NCBI GenBank assembly: GCA_021777225.1
Contig: JAJYDQ010000004.1
Location: 25,416-89,415, forward strand
DNA: 64,000 bases
Origin: Deltaproteobacteria bacterium
Lineage (GTDB): Bacteria > Desulfobacterota > Desulfomonilia > Desulfomonilales > Desulfomonilaceae
Direction: 5' to 3'
Of this stretch, positions 1 through 9,508 are shown one piece after another (the first letter of the stretch is position 1; the number at the start of each line of letters is the position of its first letter). Position numbers and translations under genes: made by a program. The notes beneath the pieces were generated by a model. The model saw only the letters and a list, made by a program, of their open reading frames with translations. It was not told the DNA's origin and did not search any database.

Positions 1-20
1 TATGAAGAAAGCATTAATAA

Positions 21-764
21 TTACCATTGCGATCCCTGAAAAACAGGGGACGCTGCAGAATTCGGCCTCGTCGTTGAGAGTTCCATAGCTGAATTCAAGT
101 CTTCGATCGCTTCTTTTGGGCGATTGATGTTTGCCAAGGCTACAGCCCGGTTATTGTAAATGGCCGCGGCGTAAGGCGCCAGATCGATTGCCCTGTTATA
201 ATCCACCACCGCATCTTCAAAACTCTTCGAGCCTGAAAGAATATCAGCTCTCAACTTGTATAGGTCAGGATTTGAAGACGCAAGTCGGATGGCCCCGTTG
301 ATGTCCTCCATGGCTTTGGCGGTTTGACCAGTCAACATCCAGGCTTTCGCTCTATGATTTAAAGCCCCTATGTTGTCAGGTTTAAGTTTCAGGGCCGCTG
401 TAAAGTCTGATATGGCTTCCGAGGCCTGACCATTTTCCAGAAAGGTTACGCCTCTCTGTATATAATAGTCTGAATTTCTGGAATCAAGTAAGATAGCTTC
501 GGTAAAATCTTTAATGGCTGAGGAACGTTTTGCGAGACCTGAATATGCCCTACCCCTATAATATAGGGACTCAGGGTCTGAAGGATCGGACTGAGCGCCG
601 GCTGTCAAATTGATAACCTCTTGATATTTTCCCATGTCAATCAATGATCCCAGTTTCTTGGAGTCCGCCGGCATGTGTTGGGCAAAGGAAGGAATTACGA
701 GAAACAGGACTATATGAGCCGGGAATACAAAACTAAACCAAAGAAAAAGACCAACTTTTCGCAT
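21..764 (-). CDS. Exported tetratricopeptide-repeat protein
   Basis: A 247-residue protein with an N-terminal hydrophobic signal segment (residues about 4-28, cleavable after SFAQ) followed by some five or six TPR units; the pattern 'YYRGRAYSGLAKRSSAIKDF' and its variants recurs every 34 residues. TPR proteins are scaffolds for protein-protein contact, and the signal points to the periplasm or outer membrane. The open frame reaches further upstream to 959, but the ATG at 764 is followed directly by the signal peptide, and the longer version would run into the divergent glyQ gene. It is divergent from glyQ with about 190 bp between them. No specific partner can be named. Confidence 0.8.
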   Translation of the reverse strand: MRKVGLFLWFSFVFPAHIVLFLVIPSFAQHMPADSKKLGSLIDMGKYQEVINLTAGAQSDPSDPESLYYRGRAYSGLAKRSSAIKDFTEAILLDSRNSDYYIQRGVTFLENGQASEAISDFTAALKLKPDNIGALNHRAKAWMLTGQTAKAMEDINGAIRLASSNPDLYKLRADILSGSKSFEDAVVDYNRAIDLAPYAAAIYNNRAVALANINRPKEAIEDLNSAMELSTTRPNSAASPVFQGSQW

Positions 765-951
765 GAGACCGTTTCCGCTTCTTAAATTTTTTGAGTTTAG
801 GTGAATTATACCCCGATATTCCACATTAATCAAATCCAAGGCGATCCTTGACTTGTCAAAAGATCTAATGTTACCTAGGGGGGATAGGTCGATTGCGCAC
901 GTACGGGCGCAGGATAGTCTGGACACACTAAAGCTCAGAAAGGTTCTGGTC

Positions 952-1836
952 ATGCTCACATTTCAGGAACTAATTTTCAATTTGGAAAGATTTTGGGCGG
1001 ATCATGGTTGCGTGATACAGCAGCCCTATGATGTGGAAAAGGGGGCTGGCACCATGAATCCTGCCACTTTTCTAAGAGTTTTAGGACCAGAACCTTGGAA
1101 TGTGGCGTATGTGGAACCATCAAGAAGGCCTACCGATGGTAGATATGGGGAAAATCCAAACAGGCTCCAGCATTATTACCAGTATCAGGTCATTCTGAAA
1201 CCGTCGCCACTGGAGATTCAGGACTTGTACATTCAATCTTTGGCGTCACTTGGCATAGATCCCATGTGTCACGACATAAGATTCGTCGAGGATGACTGGG
1301 AATCTCCAACCTTGGGAGCATGGGGAGTGGGCTGGGAAGTGTGGCTTGATGGCATGGAAATTACACAATTCACGTACTTCCAGCAGGCTGGCGGTTTTGA
1401 TCTCAAGCCGGTGGCGGTTGAACTGACATATGGCCTTGAACGAATATGTATGTTTCTTCAGGGGGTAGAGAGTGTTTACAACTTGAAGTGGACTGACTCG
1501 ATCACTTATGGGGACATTCATCACAGGTCCGAGATTGAGGGCTCATTTTACAACTTCGAGAGGGCCAACGCCTCTATGTTGACAAAGCTTTTTTCCATGT
1601 ACGAAATAGAAGCCGAGGCTTTGCTTGATTGTGATGATCCACTGGCCCTACCAGGTTACGACTATTGCCTGAAGTGCTCACATGTGTTCAATATACTTGA
1701 CGCCAGGGGCGCTATAAGTGTGGCTGAACGGACCTCATACATACACAAGGTAAGGAATCTCGCCAGAAAAGCCGCTGAGGCATACTTAAAGCAACGAGAA
1801 ACCATGGGATTCCCCCTACTCAGAAAGCAAAGCTAA
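952..1836 (+). CDS. glyQ: Glycyl-tRNA synthetase alpha subunit
   Basis: The 294-residue class II synthetase alpha chain charges tRNA-Gly together with the beta chain encoded just downstream. The N-terminus ([20 protein letters not shown]) and the following [12 protein letters not shown] and [19 protein letters not shown] blocks are hallmark sequences of bacterial GlyQ, and the length is normal for the family. The reading frame is open from 853, but the ATG at 952 has AGAAAGG a few bases upstream and gives the canonical N-terminus. glyS follows after about 24 bases, so the two form an operon. The separate alpha/beta arrangement is typical of most Gram-negative bacteria. Confidence 0.97.
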   Translation: MLTFQELIFNLERFWADHGCVIQQPYDVEKGAGTMNPATFLRVLGPEPWNVAYVEPSRRPTDGRYGENPNRLQHYYQYQVILKPSPLEIQDLYIQSLASLGIDPMCHDIRFVEDDWESPTLGAWGVGWEVWLDGMEITQFTYFQQAGGFDLKPVAVELTYGLERICMFLQGVESVYNLKWTDSITYGDIHHRSEIEGSFYNFERANASMLTKLFSMYEIEAEALLDCDDPLALPGYDYCLKCSHVFNILDARGAISVAERTSYIHKVRNLARKAAEAYLKQRETMGFPLLRKQS

Positions 1837-1860
1837 TATTCAGGTATGAAGGGCGGACAC

Positions 1861-3942
1861 ATGAAAGGCGAATTCTTGCTTGAGATTGGGATCGAAGAGG
1901 TCCCTGCGGGCTATATCAGACCCGCATTAACGTCACTTACCGAGCTTCTTTCACGTTTTTTGTCAAATTCTCTGATCTCCCACGGCCAGATTGATACTTT
2001 TGCGACGCCGCGTCGTCTCATAATAAGAATATCAGATGTTGCGGAAAGGTCTGATTCAAGAACATTCGAAAAAACCGGCCCACCGGTAGCCTCGGCTTAC
2101 GATGCTTTGGGCAATCCTACAAAGGCGGCTGAGGGGTTTGCGAGAAGCCAAGGATTGGCGGCTGAGGATTTGATAAAAATCCAGACTCCCAAGGGTGAAG
2201 TTGTCGGTGTCAGAAAAGTGGAAGAGGGCCGCTCAACTGCTGAAGTCCTGTCCCAAGCCCTTCCTGGAATCCTTGAAAGAATTTATTTTCCCAAGACCAT
2301 GCGATGGATGGACCTTGACGCCAGGTTTGTTCGACCTATCCACTGGATAGTCGCAATTATCGATGGCGCCACAATACCCTTTGTGTTCGGAAATGTTCGT
2401 AGCGGGAAATCAAGTTTTGGTCACAGGTTTGTGCATCCTGGAAGTTTTCCGGTTTCCTCTTTTGTGGAACTCAGGCAGGAATTGGCGCGCCAGGGTATTG
2501 AAATTGATTTTAACAAGCGGTCTGAAATAATAAGGGGTAAAGTTAGTGAAATCGCTGGATCGGAAGGTCTGACCCCATTTGAAGATGAAGCTCTGTTGGA
2601 CGAGGTCACTTTCCTCGTGGAAAGCCCGTATCCGATAATAGGATCCTTCTCAGAAGATTTTCTTGAATTACCTGCGTCAATTCTTGTCACCTGCATGAAG
2701 AAGCATCAGAGATACTTCTGCCTTCAAGACGGACAGGGCAGAATCCAAAATAGGTTCATCGCAATCAACAACACTCCTGTAAAGGATGAAGATATTTCCC
2801 GCAGAGGACATCAGCGTGTTTTAAAGGCAAGACTCGAGGACGCAAGGTTCTATTTCAGGGAGGATAGAAAACAGCCGCTTTCCAGTAGACTGGACGCTCT
2901 CAAAGGAGTCATATTTCATTCCAAATTGGGGACGGCGTTCGAAAAGGTGGAGAGATTCTCAAACATTTCTGGCAAGCTGGCGAATATGTGGGTTCCTGAG
3001 AAAGCAGCGCTTGTCGAACGTGCCGCGTTGTTGTGCAAATGTGATCTTGAGACTGGGATCGTGTATGAATTTCCTGAACTTCAGGGAATCATAGGTAGCT
3101 ACTACGCAAGGTTGGACGGCGAGTCTGACGAGATCGCCACTGCTATAAGGGAGCACTATTTACCTACAAGAGCCGGGGACAACCTTCCTGAGAGTTTAAT
3201 AGGGGCCATAGTGTCTATTTCCGACCGCATCGACACTATATGTGGTTGTTTCAGCGTTGGCCTTGTGCCTTCAGGGGCCGCAGACCCTTACGCCTTGAGA
3301 CGGCACGCGCTATCAATAATTCAGATCCTTATACGTCACGATTGGAAAGTGGATTTGCGATGGCTCATCGGTTTGGCACTTGGGCTTGTAAAATCGAAAA
3401 TGACTAGACCCAAAGACGAGGTTGAGGCAGATGTTTTCGATTTCTTCAAGGCGCGATTCGTAAATTTTCACGCTGGTAGAGGTTTCTCTCTTGACGCTGT
3501 TGAGGCTGTTGTAAGAGCCGATTTTTCGGATGTGGTCGATGCGAGAATCCGATTGGACGCGCTGGCTGAATGGCAGAAGCGAGATGATTTTGAATCCATC
3601 CTGATTGGTTTCAAAAGAGTAATGAATATATTGAAGACCTCTCCGAGCGCCAAATTGCGGCCGGAACTCTTTCATGAGCCCTCTGAATTGAGCCTTCATG
3701 AAAAATTGCTTTCAGTGGAACGGAGATGTCGAGACGCATTTACGAGGGGCGACTACTCATACGCTTTGGAAAACATGGCGGAACTGAGAACCCCTATAGA
3801 CGACTTTTTTGACTCTGTTCTGGTGATGGCGGAAGATCCTGACATAAGGAGCAACAGACTGGCGCTGCTGGTTCAAATTTCAAGACTTTTCAACGTAGTT
3901 GCGGACTTTTCTTTTATAGGGTCTACAGCAAAAAACAACTGA
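1861..3942 (+). CDS. glyS: Glycyl-tRNA synthetase beta subunit
   Basis: About 693 residues, normal for GlyS, which supplies the tRNA-binding and anticodon-recognising part of the alpha2-beta2 enzyme. The start (FLLEIGIEEVPAGYIRPAL), the CMKKHQRYFCLQD block and the C-terminal DALR-type region (around FFDSVLVMAEDPDIRSNRLA) are diagnostic. An ATG at 1846 would add five residues (MKGGH); the ATG at 1861 is preferred because GGGCGG lies at a good distance before it and the family normally begins MxxxFLLEIG. It ends 27 bp from a convergent SH3-domain gene. Confidence 0.96.
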   Translation: MKGEFLLEIGIEEVPAGYIRPALTSLTELLSRFLSNSLISHGQIDTFATPRRLIIRISDVAERSDSRTFEKTGPPVASAYDALGNPTKAAEGFARSQGLAAEDLIKIQTPKGEVVGVRKVEEGRSTAEVLSQALPGILERIYFPKTMRWMDLDARFVRPIHWIVAIIDGATIPFVFGNVRSGKSSFGHRFVHPGSFPVSSFVELRQELARQGIEIDFNKRSEIIRGKVSEIAGSEGLTPFEDEALLDEVTFLVESPYPIIGSFSEDFLELPASILVTCMKKHQRYFCLQDGQGRIQNRFIAINNTPVKDEDISRRGHQRVLKARLEDARFYFREDRKQPLSSRLDALKGVIFHSKLGTAFEKVERFSNISGKLANMWVPEKAALVERAALLCKCDLETGIVYEFPELQGIIGSYYARLDGESDEIATAIREHYLPTRAGDNLPESLIGAIVSISDRIDTICGCFSVGLVPSGAADPYALRRHALSIIQILIRHDWKVDLRWLIGLALGLVKSKMTRPKDEVEADVFDFFKARFVNFHAGRGFSLDAVEAVVRADFSDVVDARIRLDALAEWQKRDDFESILIGFKRVMNILKTSPSAKLRPELFHEPSELSLHEKLLSVERRCRDAFTRGDYSYALENMAELRTPIDDFFDSVLVMAEDPDIRSNRLALLVQISRLFNVVADFSFIGSTAKNN

Positions 3943-3969
3943 TTTTGAACCTCTCCCGATAGCTGGAAA

Positions 3970-4779
3970 TTAGACCGCCCCCTCGAGTTTTACGTAGCTG
4001 TATTCCACCCACCCCGCTCTACCAGAGGGGGTGATCACTCTAAACCAGATCCTGTCACCGGTAATCTTCTTTTCTGTGACTTTGATCGTCTGGCCCGCCA
4101 TCAACCTGTCAACTATCGGCGAATCCTCGTTAGGTTGCTTTCGGACCCTCAGGTTATCCGCTGTGGCTTTTCCCTTACGACTTAGCCGCATCGACGCGTG
4201 GTCCAAATTATGCTCAACGTTCTTTGTCGGATCCGATAGCGATGCAGACGCGGACGACGCTTTAGCTTCCTGGGCAAAAGGGTTTTGGAGCGCAGCGGAC
4301 TTGATTGCATTGGGTTTTGACGACACTGGGTCTTTAGGCGCCAAGTCGTTTTGACGTAGCCTTAGATCGTTAGTAAGCTTGTTGGCCCTCATCTGGTTCA
4401 ACTGATCTTTACCGAAAACTTTGAGAGCCTTGAAGTTGAGTTCAACATCACGGCCCAACTTCTCAACGATGCGTTTCATTTCATCCACGGTACGACTCTG
4501 TTCTTCCACTTTCGCGTAGAGTGCCTTTATTTTAGACGTTTCCTTACTTTCCCTTGTGGTGACCCACAGGAAATGCGCCTGAGCCAGAGCAGTAATCAAG
4601 ACCACGCCCCCCAAGACCCAGGATAGATAGCGAAATGGAAAGAGAAGTCGGTCTTCATCTTCAATTAGAAAAGATGCGGCAAGCTTTTTTCTGACCCACA
4701 TTCGCCAGAGCACGAGGAAACTTACCAGACATGATATTTGTATTATGGAGAAGATGACTTGGAGCGTCACGGTCAACAC
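3970..4779 (-). CDS. Membrane-anchored bacterial SH3-domain protein
   Basis: A 269-residue protein with two N-terminal transmembrane helices (about 5-29 and 50-73), a predicted coiled coil (about 80-135, SKIKALYAKVEEQSRTVDEM onward), a low-complexity linker and a C-terminal SH3b domain (about 205-265, ATADNLRVRKQPNEDSPIVD ... GWVEYSYVKLEG). SH3b domains often bind peptidoglycan, so an envelope role is likely, but the exact function is unknown. The start is GTG at 4779 and precedes the first helix. It is convergent with glyS and has a long AT-rich region upstream. Confidence 0.75.
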   Translation of the reverse strand: MLTVTLQVIFSIIQISCLVSFLVLWRMWVRKKLAASFLIEDEDRLLFPFRYLSWVLGGVVLITALAQAHFLWVTTRESKETSKIKALYAKVEEQSRTVDEMKRIVEKLGRDVELNFKALKVFGKDQLNQMRANKLTNDLRLRQNDLAPKDPVSSKPNAIKSAALQNPFAQEAKASSASASLSDPTKNVEHNLDHASMRLSRKGKATADNLRVRKQPNEDSPIVDRLMAGQTIKVTEKKITGDRIWFRVITPSGRAGWVEYSYVKLEGAV

Positions 4780-4950
4780 CTCTTATGTATTCTTGTTGGG
4801 AATTATCATTACAAAGAGATAAATGCAACTATTTTAAACAAACAGATTTATTAAATTAATATAACATATCTATTTATATAGTTTTTATTTAATAGAAGGC
4901 CCAATATCTTTTTTAGGGTTTGTCGGCTACATTTTTGGTACAATGATTGC

Positions 4951-5017
4951 ATAATTATTGAAACAAAGAAGAAATTAAACCATACCTATTAAAGCCCCAT
5001 ACGAGGGCTTTTTTTTT
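4951..5017 (+). ncRNA. Candidate small RNA with its own terminator (weak)
   Basis: In the roughly 500-bp gap between the SH3b gene and rpmH there is a clear intrinsic terminator on the plus strand (4991-5017) although no plus-strand gene precedes it. A TACAAT box at 4939-4944 could start a transcript near 4951, giving an RNA of about 65 nt. No good -35 box is visible 17 bp upstream (gggttt at 4916-4921). 4800-4920 is very AT-rich and holds nothing else recognisable; no DnaA-box cluster was found despite the rpmH location. Confidence 0.3.
4991..5017 (+). terminator. Rho-independent terminator
   Basis: Perfect 7-bp stem AAAGCCC/GGGCTTT with loop CATACGA, followed by an uninterrupted T run. It can act only on a transcript from the upstream intergenic region, because the nearest gene to the left runs the other way. 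Confidence 0.8.
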
Positions 5018-5206
5018 GACTAGATGCTCAATAACTTGATAAACCACAACAAAGTGACTATTCCATCCGCGTCAGTTATTGTTATACCGTCAGTTATCGC
5101 ATAACATTTTTTGGGAAATATTTTTACAGCGGGTAAAATGTACGACGCGAAATTTCCCTTTTGGCGGGTGTTTCACTTTCTGTCACCTGTAGATGACAAA
5201 AGCCTC

Positions 5207-5235
5207 TTGACTTAGTGAGTCACATCTGTTTGAAT
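5207..5235 (+). promoter_or_regulatory. Sigma-70-type promoter of rpmH-rnpA
   Basis: TTGACT (5207-5212), a 17-bp spacer, then TTGAAT (5230-5235) about 40 bp before the rpmH start. Two inverted repeats lie here: TGTCA/TGACA at 5181-5198, and TGACT/AGTCA at 5208-5222 overlapping the -35 box; these could be operators. Direct repeats CGTCAGTTAT occur at 5070-5079 and 5088-5097. The -10 box matches consensus at only four of six positions. Confidence 0.5.
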
Positions 5236-5275
5236 TGTTCTTTTAGAAAAAAGTTCGAAGGTTGGTGATGGAACA

Positions 5276-5410
5276 GTGAAACGGACATTTCAACCGAGCA
5301 ATCTGTCTCGAAAGAGAACTCATGGATTTCGAGTTCGAATGAGCACAAAGAATGGACGCCTTGTCCTCCAAAGAAGAAGAGCTAAAGGACGAAAAAGGCT
5401 TACCGTCTAG
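5276..5410 (+). CDS. rpmH: 50S ribosomal protein L34
   Basis: A 44-residue basic protein, full length for bL34: it starts [20 protein letters not shown] and ends with [10 protein letters not shown]. It starts with GTG at 5276, with a purine-rich GGTGATGGA stretch just upstream. It is part of the 50S subunit. The downstream rnpA frame begins inside this gene (ATG at 5352), a 59-nt overlap in another reading frame, and no later start is available for rnpA. It is the first gene of the conserved rpmH-rnpA-yidD-yidC-jag block. Confidence 0.96.
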   Translation: MKRTFQPSNLSRKRTHGFRVRMSTKNGRLVLQRRRAKGRKRLTV

Positions 5411-5753
5411 TTCTGGCGACTTTAAGTTCACCAAATTAGACCGAATACGCCGATCAGCAGAATACCGACAGATCATGGTCGAGGGGCTCAAATTCAGGAC
5501 GTCCCATTTTATTTTTCGGTGGCGCGTAACCAGGGTTGGCATCCCGCGACTGGGGATTTCAGTTAGCAAGAAAGTGGGAAACTCTTGTGCTCGGAATAGG
5601 GTGAAGAGAAGATTAAGGGAGTTCTTTAGGCATAACAGGCAAAAATTGCCTTCCGGCATTGACGTGGTCATAATTGCGGCGCAAGGTTCTTCCAATTTGG
5701 AAACGCGGGAAATATTCGAAGAGCTTAACCGGGCCGTTGATCAAGGGTTCTGA
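5352..5753 (+). CDS. rnpA: Ribonuclease P protein component
   Basis: A 133-residue protein subunit of RNase P, which trims tRNA 5' leaders. The core RNR motif ([20 protein letters not shown], about residues 78-97) and the [17 protein letters not shown] segment (about 26-42) are diagnostic. The family usually has only a few residues before the latter, so about 20 extra N-terminal residues are present. The only start codons in frame are ATG 5352 and TTG 5361, both inside rpmH. The N-terminal extension is therefore encoded by the 3' end of rpmH read in another frame. yidD follows after two bases. Confidence 0.93.
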   Translation: MDALSSKEEELKDEKGLPSSSGDFKFTKLDRIRRSAEYRQIMVEGLKFRTSHFIFRWRVTRVGIPRLGISVSKKVGNSCARNRVKRRLREFFRHNRQKLPSGIDVVIIAAQGSSNLETREIFEELNRAVDQGF

Positions 5754-5755
5754 TA

Positions 5756-5965
5756 GTGACCCGGATTTTTATCGCACTAATAGGATTGTATCAGATTTTT
5801 CTCTCCCCTTTATTTCCTTCTTCTTGTCGATTTGTCCCTTCGTGCTCTGAATACGCGATAGAGGCTGTTCAAAGATATGGGGCATTGAGAGGTTTGTACC
5901 TCATTTTGCGCCGTTTGATCAGGTGTCGACCTTTAGGGCCTTCTGGATTTGACCCAGTACCCTGA
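5756..5965 (+). CDS. yidD: Membrane protein insertion efficiency factor YidD
   Basis: A 69-residue protein with the family signature [19 protein letters not shown] and the C-terminal [16 protein letters not shown]. YidD is a small amphipathic membrane-associated protein that assists YidC- and Sec-dependent insertion. The start is GTG at 5756, two bases after the rnpA stop, suggesting translational coupling. yidC follows 64 bp later. Confidence 0.95.
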   Translation: MTRIFIALIGLYQIFLSPLFPSSCRFVPSCSEYAIEAVQRYGALRGLYLILRRLIRCRPLGPSGFDPVP

Positions 5966-6029
5966 TGAATAAACAGATAACCGGTTCGAAAGTTTTGTTC
6001 GTGGAATACTTAAGGCGGGAAATCCAATA

Positions 6030-7757
6030 ATGGATCGAAATTTAATTCTCTCTATCGTTTTATCGGTGTTGATTATTGTAGGTTTTCAATATTTTTTTCA
6101 CTCATTTTCTCCGCCTACTCCCGTCAACGCTCCATCAAAAATTGAAGTGGCGAAAAAAAACCAGGCGCACACCAAACCTTCTGTTGGTGAGATAAATTGG
6201 TCCAAAGAAAAACCGGTGGTCGAAACTGAGATAGCCTCTACCAAGACATCGTCAGGGGCCAGTTTCCTACAATCTTCTGTTACTCAAGTCAAGGAAGCCA
6301 GGATTAAGGTAGATACCCCCAACTATGAAGCTATCTTGACGAACATAGGGGGGAAAATCGTATCATTCAGGCTCAAGAATTATACGACACAAATTGATAG
6401 TACGGACTTGGTCAATCTTTTCCCACCTGAAGGTCCCGATACTTCCGCTCCGTCCATCAGACTAACACGTTCGGAGGAGGTTTTCTCGGACTCGAACCTT
6501 GCCTACACCGGAGACACTGAAGGGCCTTCAGTCCTTTTGGATAAACCAGATGGTGAAAAGACGATCATATACAGAGGTGTTTCGCCCAGTGGTCTGATTA
6601 TTTATAAGAAGTTCGTATTTCACGCTGACACATATTCAATCGATCTATCCTACAGCCTGGAAAACCCCTCAAATCAGTCAAGAGATTATCTTGTTACATT
6701 CCCGTTGAGAAAGTTTTTCTCGGAAGATCCTAAACAGCGATTTAGTTGGAACAGCGTCGAGATCCTTCTGGACGGCTCACTGAAGGACTACTATTTTAAG
6801 GATATTAAAGGGGATGAAGAGTTATCGGGGCACGTAGCGTGGGCCGGGTTGGGGGACGTGTATTTCTTTAGAGCCCTGGTTTTTTCTCACAGACCGGCAG
6901 CCAAAGTGACTCTTTTGAAGCCCACCAGGGATGATATAGCCGAAATACTTGTCAGGTATGGTTCTATTGAGATACCGGCCGGAGGAAAGTCAGAGGAGAC
7001 CCGATTGGGTCTGTACCTTGGGCCGAAAGAGGCAAATGCGTTGCATGCCGCTGGTGGAGATTTAGGGCGCGCTCTCATTTATAGCAATTACCAAGCCTTA
7101 AACTTCATGTCCACCTACCTGATGAAATTCCTGACTTTTTCTAACTCCGGCTTCACGGTATTGGGATTAAAAATTCCAGGGACCGGAAACTACGGTGTAG
7201 ATATCATAATACTAACCTTATTAATTAAGATCCTGTTCGTTCCTTTAACTCATAAGAGTATGAAATCCATGAAAAGAATGCAGGATCTACAGCCTCAAAT
7301 TGCCAAACTTAAAGAAAAATATAAGGACGACAAGTCCGCTCTAAACAAGGCTACCATGGAACTGTTCAGGGACAACAAGGTCAATCCCCTAGGCAGTTGC
7401 TGGCCGATGTTTATGCAGATTCCAGTGTTCATCGCCCTGTATCAGGCCCTGTCATACGCTATTGAGCTTCGGCACGCCCCGTTCTTGTGCTTTCCTTCGA
7501 TCTACTTTTGCATTCAGGATCTATCCGCTCCGGACCCTCACTATGTCACTCCAATCCTCATGGGTGGCACCATGGTCTTACAGCAGTGGATGACACCTTC
7601 TGCCGGCGATCCTATGCAAAAAAAGATGATGCTGCTGATGCCGGTGGTGTTCACTTACATGTTCTTGAGTTTTCCCTCGGGTCTGGTCCTTTATTGGTTA
7701 GTCAGTAACGTGCTATCTATTGGCCAACAATTACTGACAAATAGGCTAACCCGTTAA
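6030..7757 (+). CDS. yidC: Membrane protein insertase YidC
   Basis: A 575-residue Gram-negative-type YidC. It has an N-terminal anchor helix (about 4-23), a low-complexity linker, a large periplasmic beta-sandwich domain (about 85-345) and a C-terminal five-helix insertase core beginning near NYGVDIIILTLLIKILFVPL. Typical motifs are KSMKRMQDLQPQIAKLKEKY and the FMQIPVFIALYQAL helix. It inserts inner-membrane proteins alone or with SecYEG. It lies between yidD and jag, the usual order. Confidence 0.96.
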   Translation: MDRNLILSIVLSVLIIVGFQYFFHSFSPPTPVNAPSKIEVAKKNQAHTKPSVGEINWSKEKPVVETEIASTKTSSGASFLQSSVTQVKEARIKVDTPNYEAILTNIGGKIVSFRLKNYTTQIDSTDLVNLFPPEGPDTSAPSIRLTRSEEVFSDSNLAYTGDTEGPSVLLDKPDGEKTIIYRGVSPSGLIIYKKFVFHADTYSIDLSYSLENPSNQSRDYLVTFPLRKFFSEDPKQRFSWNSVEILLDGSLKDYYFKDIKGDEELSGHVAWAGLGDVYFFRALVFSHRPAAKVTLLKPTRDDIAEILVRYGSIEIPAGGKSEETRLGLYLGPKEANALHAAGGDLGRALIYSNYQALNFMSTYLMKFLTFSNSGFTVLGLKIPGTGNYGVDIIILTLLIKILFVPLTHKSMKSMKRMQDLQPQIAKLKEKYKDDKSALNKATMELFRDNKVNPLGSCWPMFMQIPVFIALYQALSYAIELRHAPFLCFPSIYFCIQDLSAPDPHYVTPILMGGTMVLQQWMTPSAGDPMQKKMMLLMPVVFTYMFLSFPSGLVLYWLVSNVLSIGQQLLTNRLTR

Positions 7758-7772
7758 GGTAGGAATTTAGAT

Positions 7773-8606
7773 ATGAGCTACAAGGAATTTACTGGGAAGA
7801 CTGTTAAAGATGCGATTGCAAAGGCGTGCAAGGAGCTGAGTGTTGAAGAGGCCCTTCTAGAAATAGAGGTACTCGAAGAGAGCGCGCGGGGATTCCTGGG
7901 ACTGGTTGGTCATCGAAACGCAAGGGTTCGTGTTCGAAAGCGGGATATTCTCAAAGAGGTACTGGAAGTAAAGGCCCCTGAAGCTGAAGAATTGCCGTCA
8001 AAGCCGCCACTAGGTCCTTTGATGACAATTACTGCGACTGAACATTCGGCGGACCCGTATGCGACTGGGGGTGATCAGGTTGAGGCGCCCACGCATGACG
8101 CTGGAGAGATCGATACAGATAAAATGAGAATTGCTGAGGAAGCTAAGGCCCTACTGGAAGGTATACTGGTCCGAATTCCCGTAGAGACCGCGGTTGAGGT
8201 TTCGGTTTCAAATGGTTCGGTTATTCTCGACATTACGGGCGACAAGAGCGGTCTGCTTATCGGTAAGCGGGGCCAGACTCTGGATGCGCTCCAATTCATT
8301 CTTAACAAGGCGCTAAACCGCGAGGTGTCTCTTGAGGACAAGACCGAGATAATAGTAGATACCGAAGACTATCGGCGGCGTAAACACGACAGTCTTCGCG
8401 ACATGGCTGTCAGAATGAGTTTAAGGGCCAGAAAATCCCTTAAGCCAGTAGCCTTTAACCCAATGCCGGCAAACGAACGAAGGATCATTCATCTTATTCT
8501 AGCCGAAGATAAAGAAGTTTATACTAAGAGTTACGGGGAAGGGCCCCTGAGAAGGATTATCGTTTATCCTCGCAAGGCTATGGCCAACAAGAGGAGGAGA
8601 AGATAG
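7773..8606 (+). CDS. jag: Jag/KhpB family RNA-binding protein
   Basis: 277 residues in three parts: the Jag N-terminal domain (YKEFTGKTVKDAIAKACKEL, about 3-52), an acidic linker, a KH-like domain (about 120-200, with LLIGKRGQTLDALQ) and an R3H domain (about 205-270, with MPANERRIIHL). It binds RNA and works next to YidC. It starts 15 bp after yidC and shares its operon. The usual next gene, mnmE, is absent; an exported lipoprotein-like gene and waaA follow instead. Confidence 0.93.
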   Translation: MSYKEFTGKTVKDAIAKACKELSVEEALLEIEVLEESARGFLGLVGHRNARVRVRKRDILKEVLEVKAPEAEELPSKPPLGPLMTITATEHSADPYATGGDQVEAPTHDAGEIDTDKMRIAEEAKALLEGILVRIPVETAVEVSVSNGSVILDITGDKSGLLIGKRGQTLDALQFILNKALNREVSLEDKTEIIVDTEDYRRRKHDSLRDMAVRMSLRARKSLKPVAFNPMPANERRIIHLILAEDKEVYTKSYGEGPLRRIIVYPRKAMANKRRRR

Positions 8607-8656
8607 AGTTGTCTTCGAGCCCACTATTGTCACTTTGTAACCCGTGAGAACCGGAA

Positions 8657-9487
8657 ATGTCTTTTTTCCAATCTGAGAAACACGACAAGATCATTAGAAT
8701 GTGCGTGTCCTTTTTCCTCTGCTGCGCGAGAATCCCCTCCACTATTGCTGCCCTGATACTTGTGATAGCAGTGATGGCTGGTCATATATCGGCGGCTGAA
8801 ACGACTACAAAGCCCGAAGATATACCAGCGTTACTGTTTAATCGCGGCAAGAATCTTTCCGCGTTCAAGGCAGTAATGAACGTTACCACCATGAATGAAG
8901 TGGATAAATCGAGGCAGGATATAAAGGGTTTTCTCTTATATCGCAGACCTAGCGATTTTCGGTTTCAAGGGCTAGCCACCGGTGGAAGCACACTCTTTGA
9001 ACTGGTCATAAAGTCTAGAGCCTTTGAGCTTTATGTTCCGCAGGAGGGCAAGGTGATCAAGGGTGACAGGGAGTGTTTTGGCCGAAAGTTTCCTGACGTG
9101 GCTGAAATTGAGAGTCTGATTCCGATGGTCCTGCTTCAGTGGCGGGATGTCAGGTTTGATCGAGTCCTGTCCCGAGACGCCGAAAAGATGGTTGTCAGGA
9201 TAACGTTTCAAGGAAGAGTCTGGGGCGCTACTTTAGACAATAGGAACATGAACTTGCTGCGACTCGTACGAATAAACCCTAGAGGTGACATCGATTTGAC
9301 AGCTGATTTCGGTGATTTCCATCAGGGCGCTGATGGGTGGCTGCCGCACAAGTTCGAAGTCGTATCGCCGGTTGGGGGATGGCGTACTCTTGCAAAGATC
9401 TCCAAGATTGAGATGAATCCGTTCCTGGTGGAAAAAAATTTTCAGATAGATCCTACATTCTCCGTAAAGACGGAGATCTGCCGTTAA
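8657..9487 (+). CDS. Exported LolA/LolB-like (DUF4292-type) envelope protein
   Basis: A 276-residue protein with a hydrophobic signal segment (about 27-46) and a beta-rich body resembling the lipoprotein-carrier fold. The pattern 'FKAVMNVTT ... GFLLYRRPSDFRFQGLATGG' near residues 75-115 is typical of outer-membrane lipoprotein-sorting-like proteins that shield acyl chains. There is no clear lipobox. It lies 22 bp before waaA, which supports an outer-membrane assembly role. The start may be later: the first dozen residues are not signal-like, and ATG 8699 is an alternative. The family is recognised by pattern only. Confidence 0.6.
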   Translation: MSFFQSEKHDKIIRMCVSFFLCCARIPSTIAALILVIAVMAGHISAAETTTKPEDIPALLFNRGKNLSAFKAVMNVTTMNEVDKSRQDIKGFLLYRRPSDFRFQGLATGGSTLFELVIKSRAFELYVPQEGKVIKGDRECFGRKFPDVAEIESLIPMVLLQWRDVRFDRVLSRDAEKMVVRITFQGRVWGATLDNRNMNLLRLVRINPRGDIDLTADFGDFHQGADGWLPHKFEVVSPVGGWRTLAKISKIEMNPFLVEKNFQIDPTFSVKTEICR

Positions 9488-9508
9488 TTTCTTGAGATAA
9501 TCTCTCCT

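Noticed and set aside
4800..5200. Chromosome origin (oriC) next to rpmH
   Set aside because: The AT-rich stretch and the rpmH location are suggestive, but no DnaA-box cluster (TTATNCACA) and no dnaA were found.
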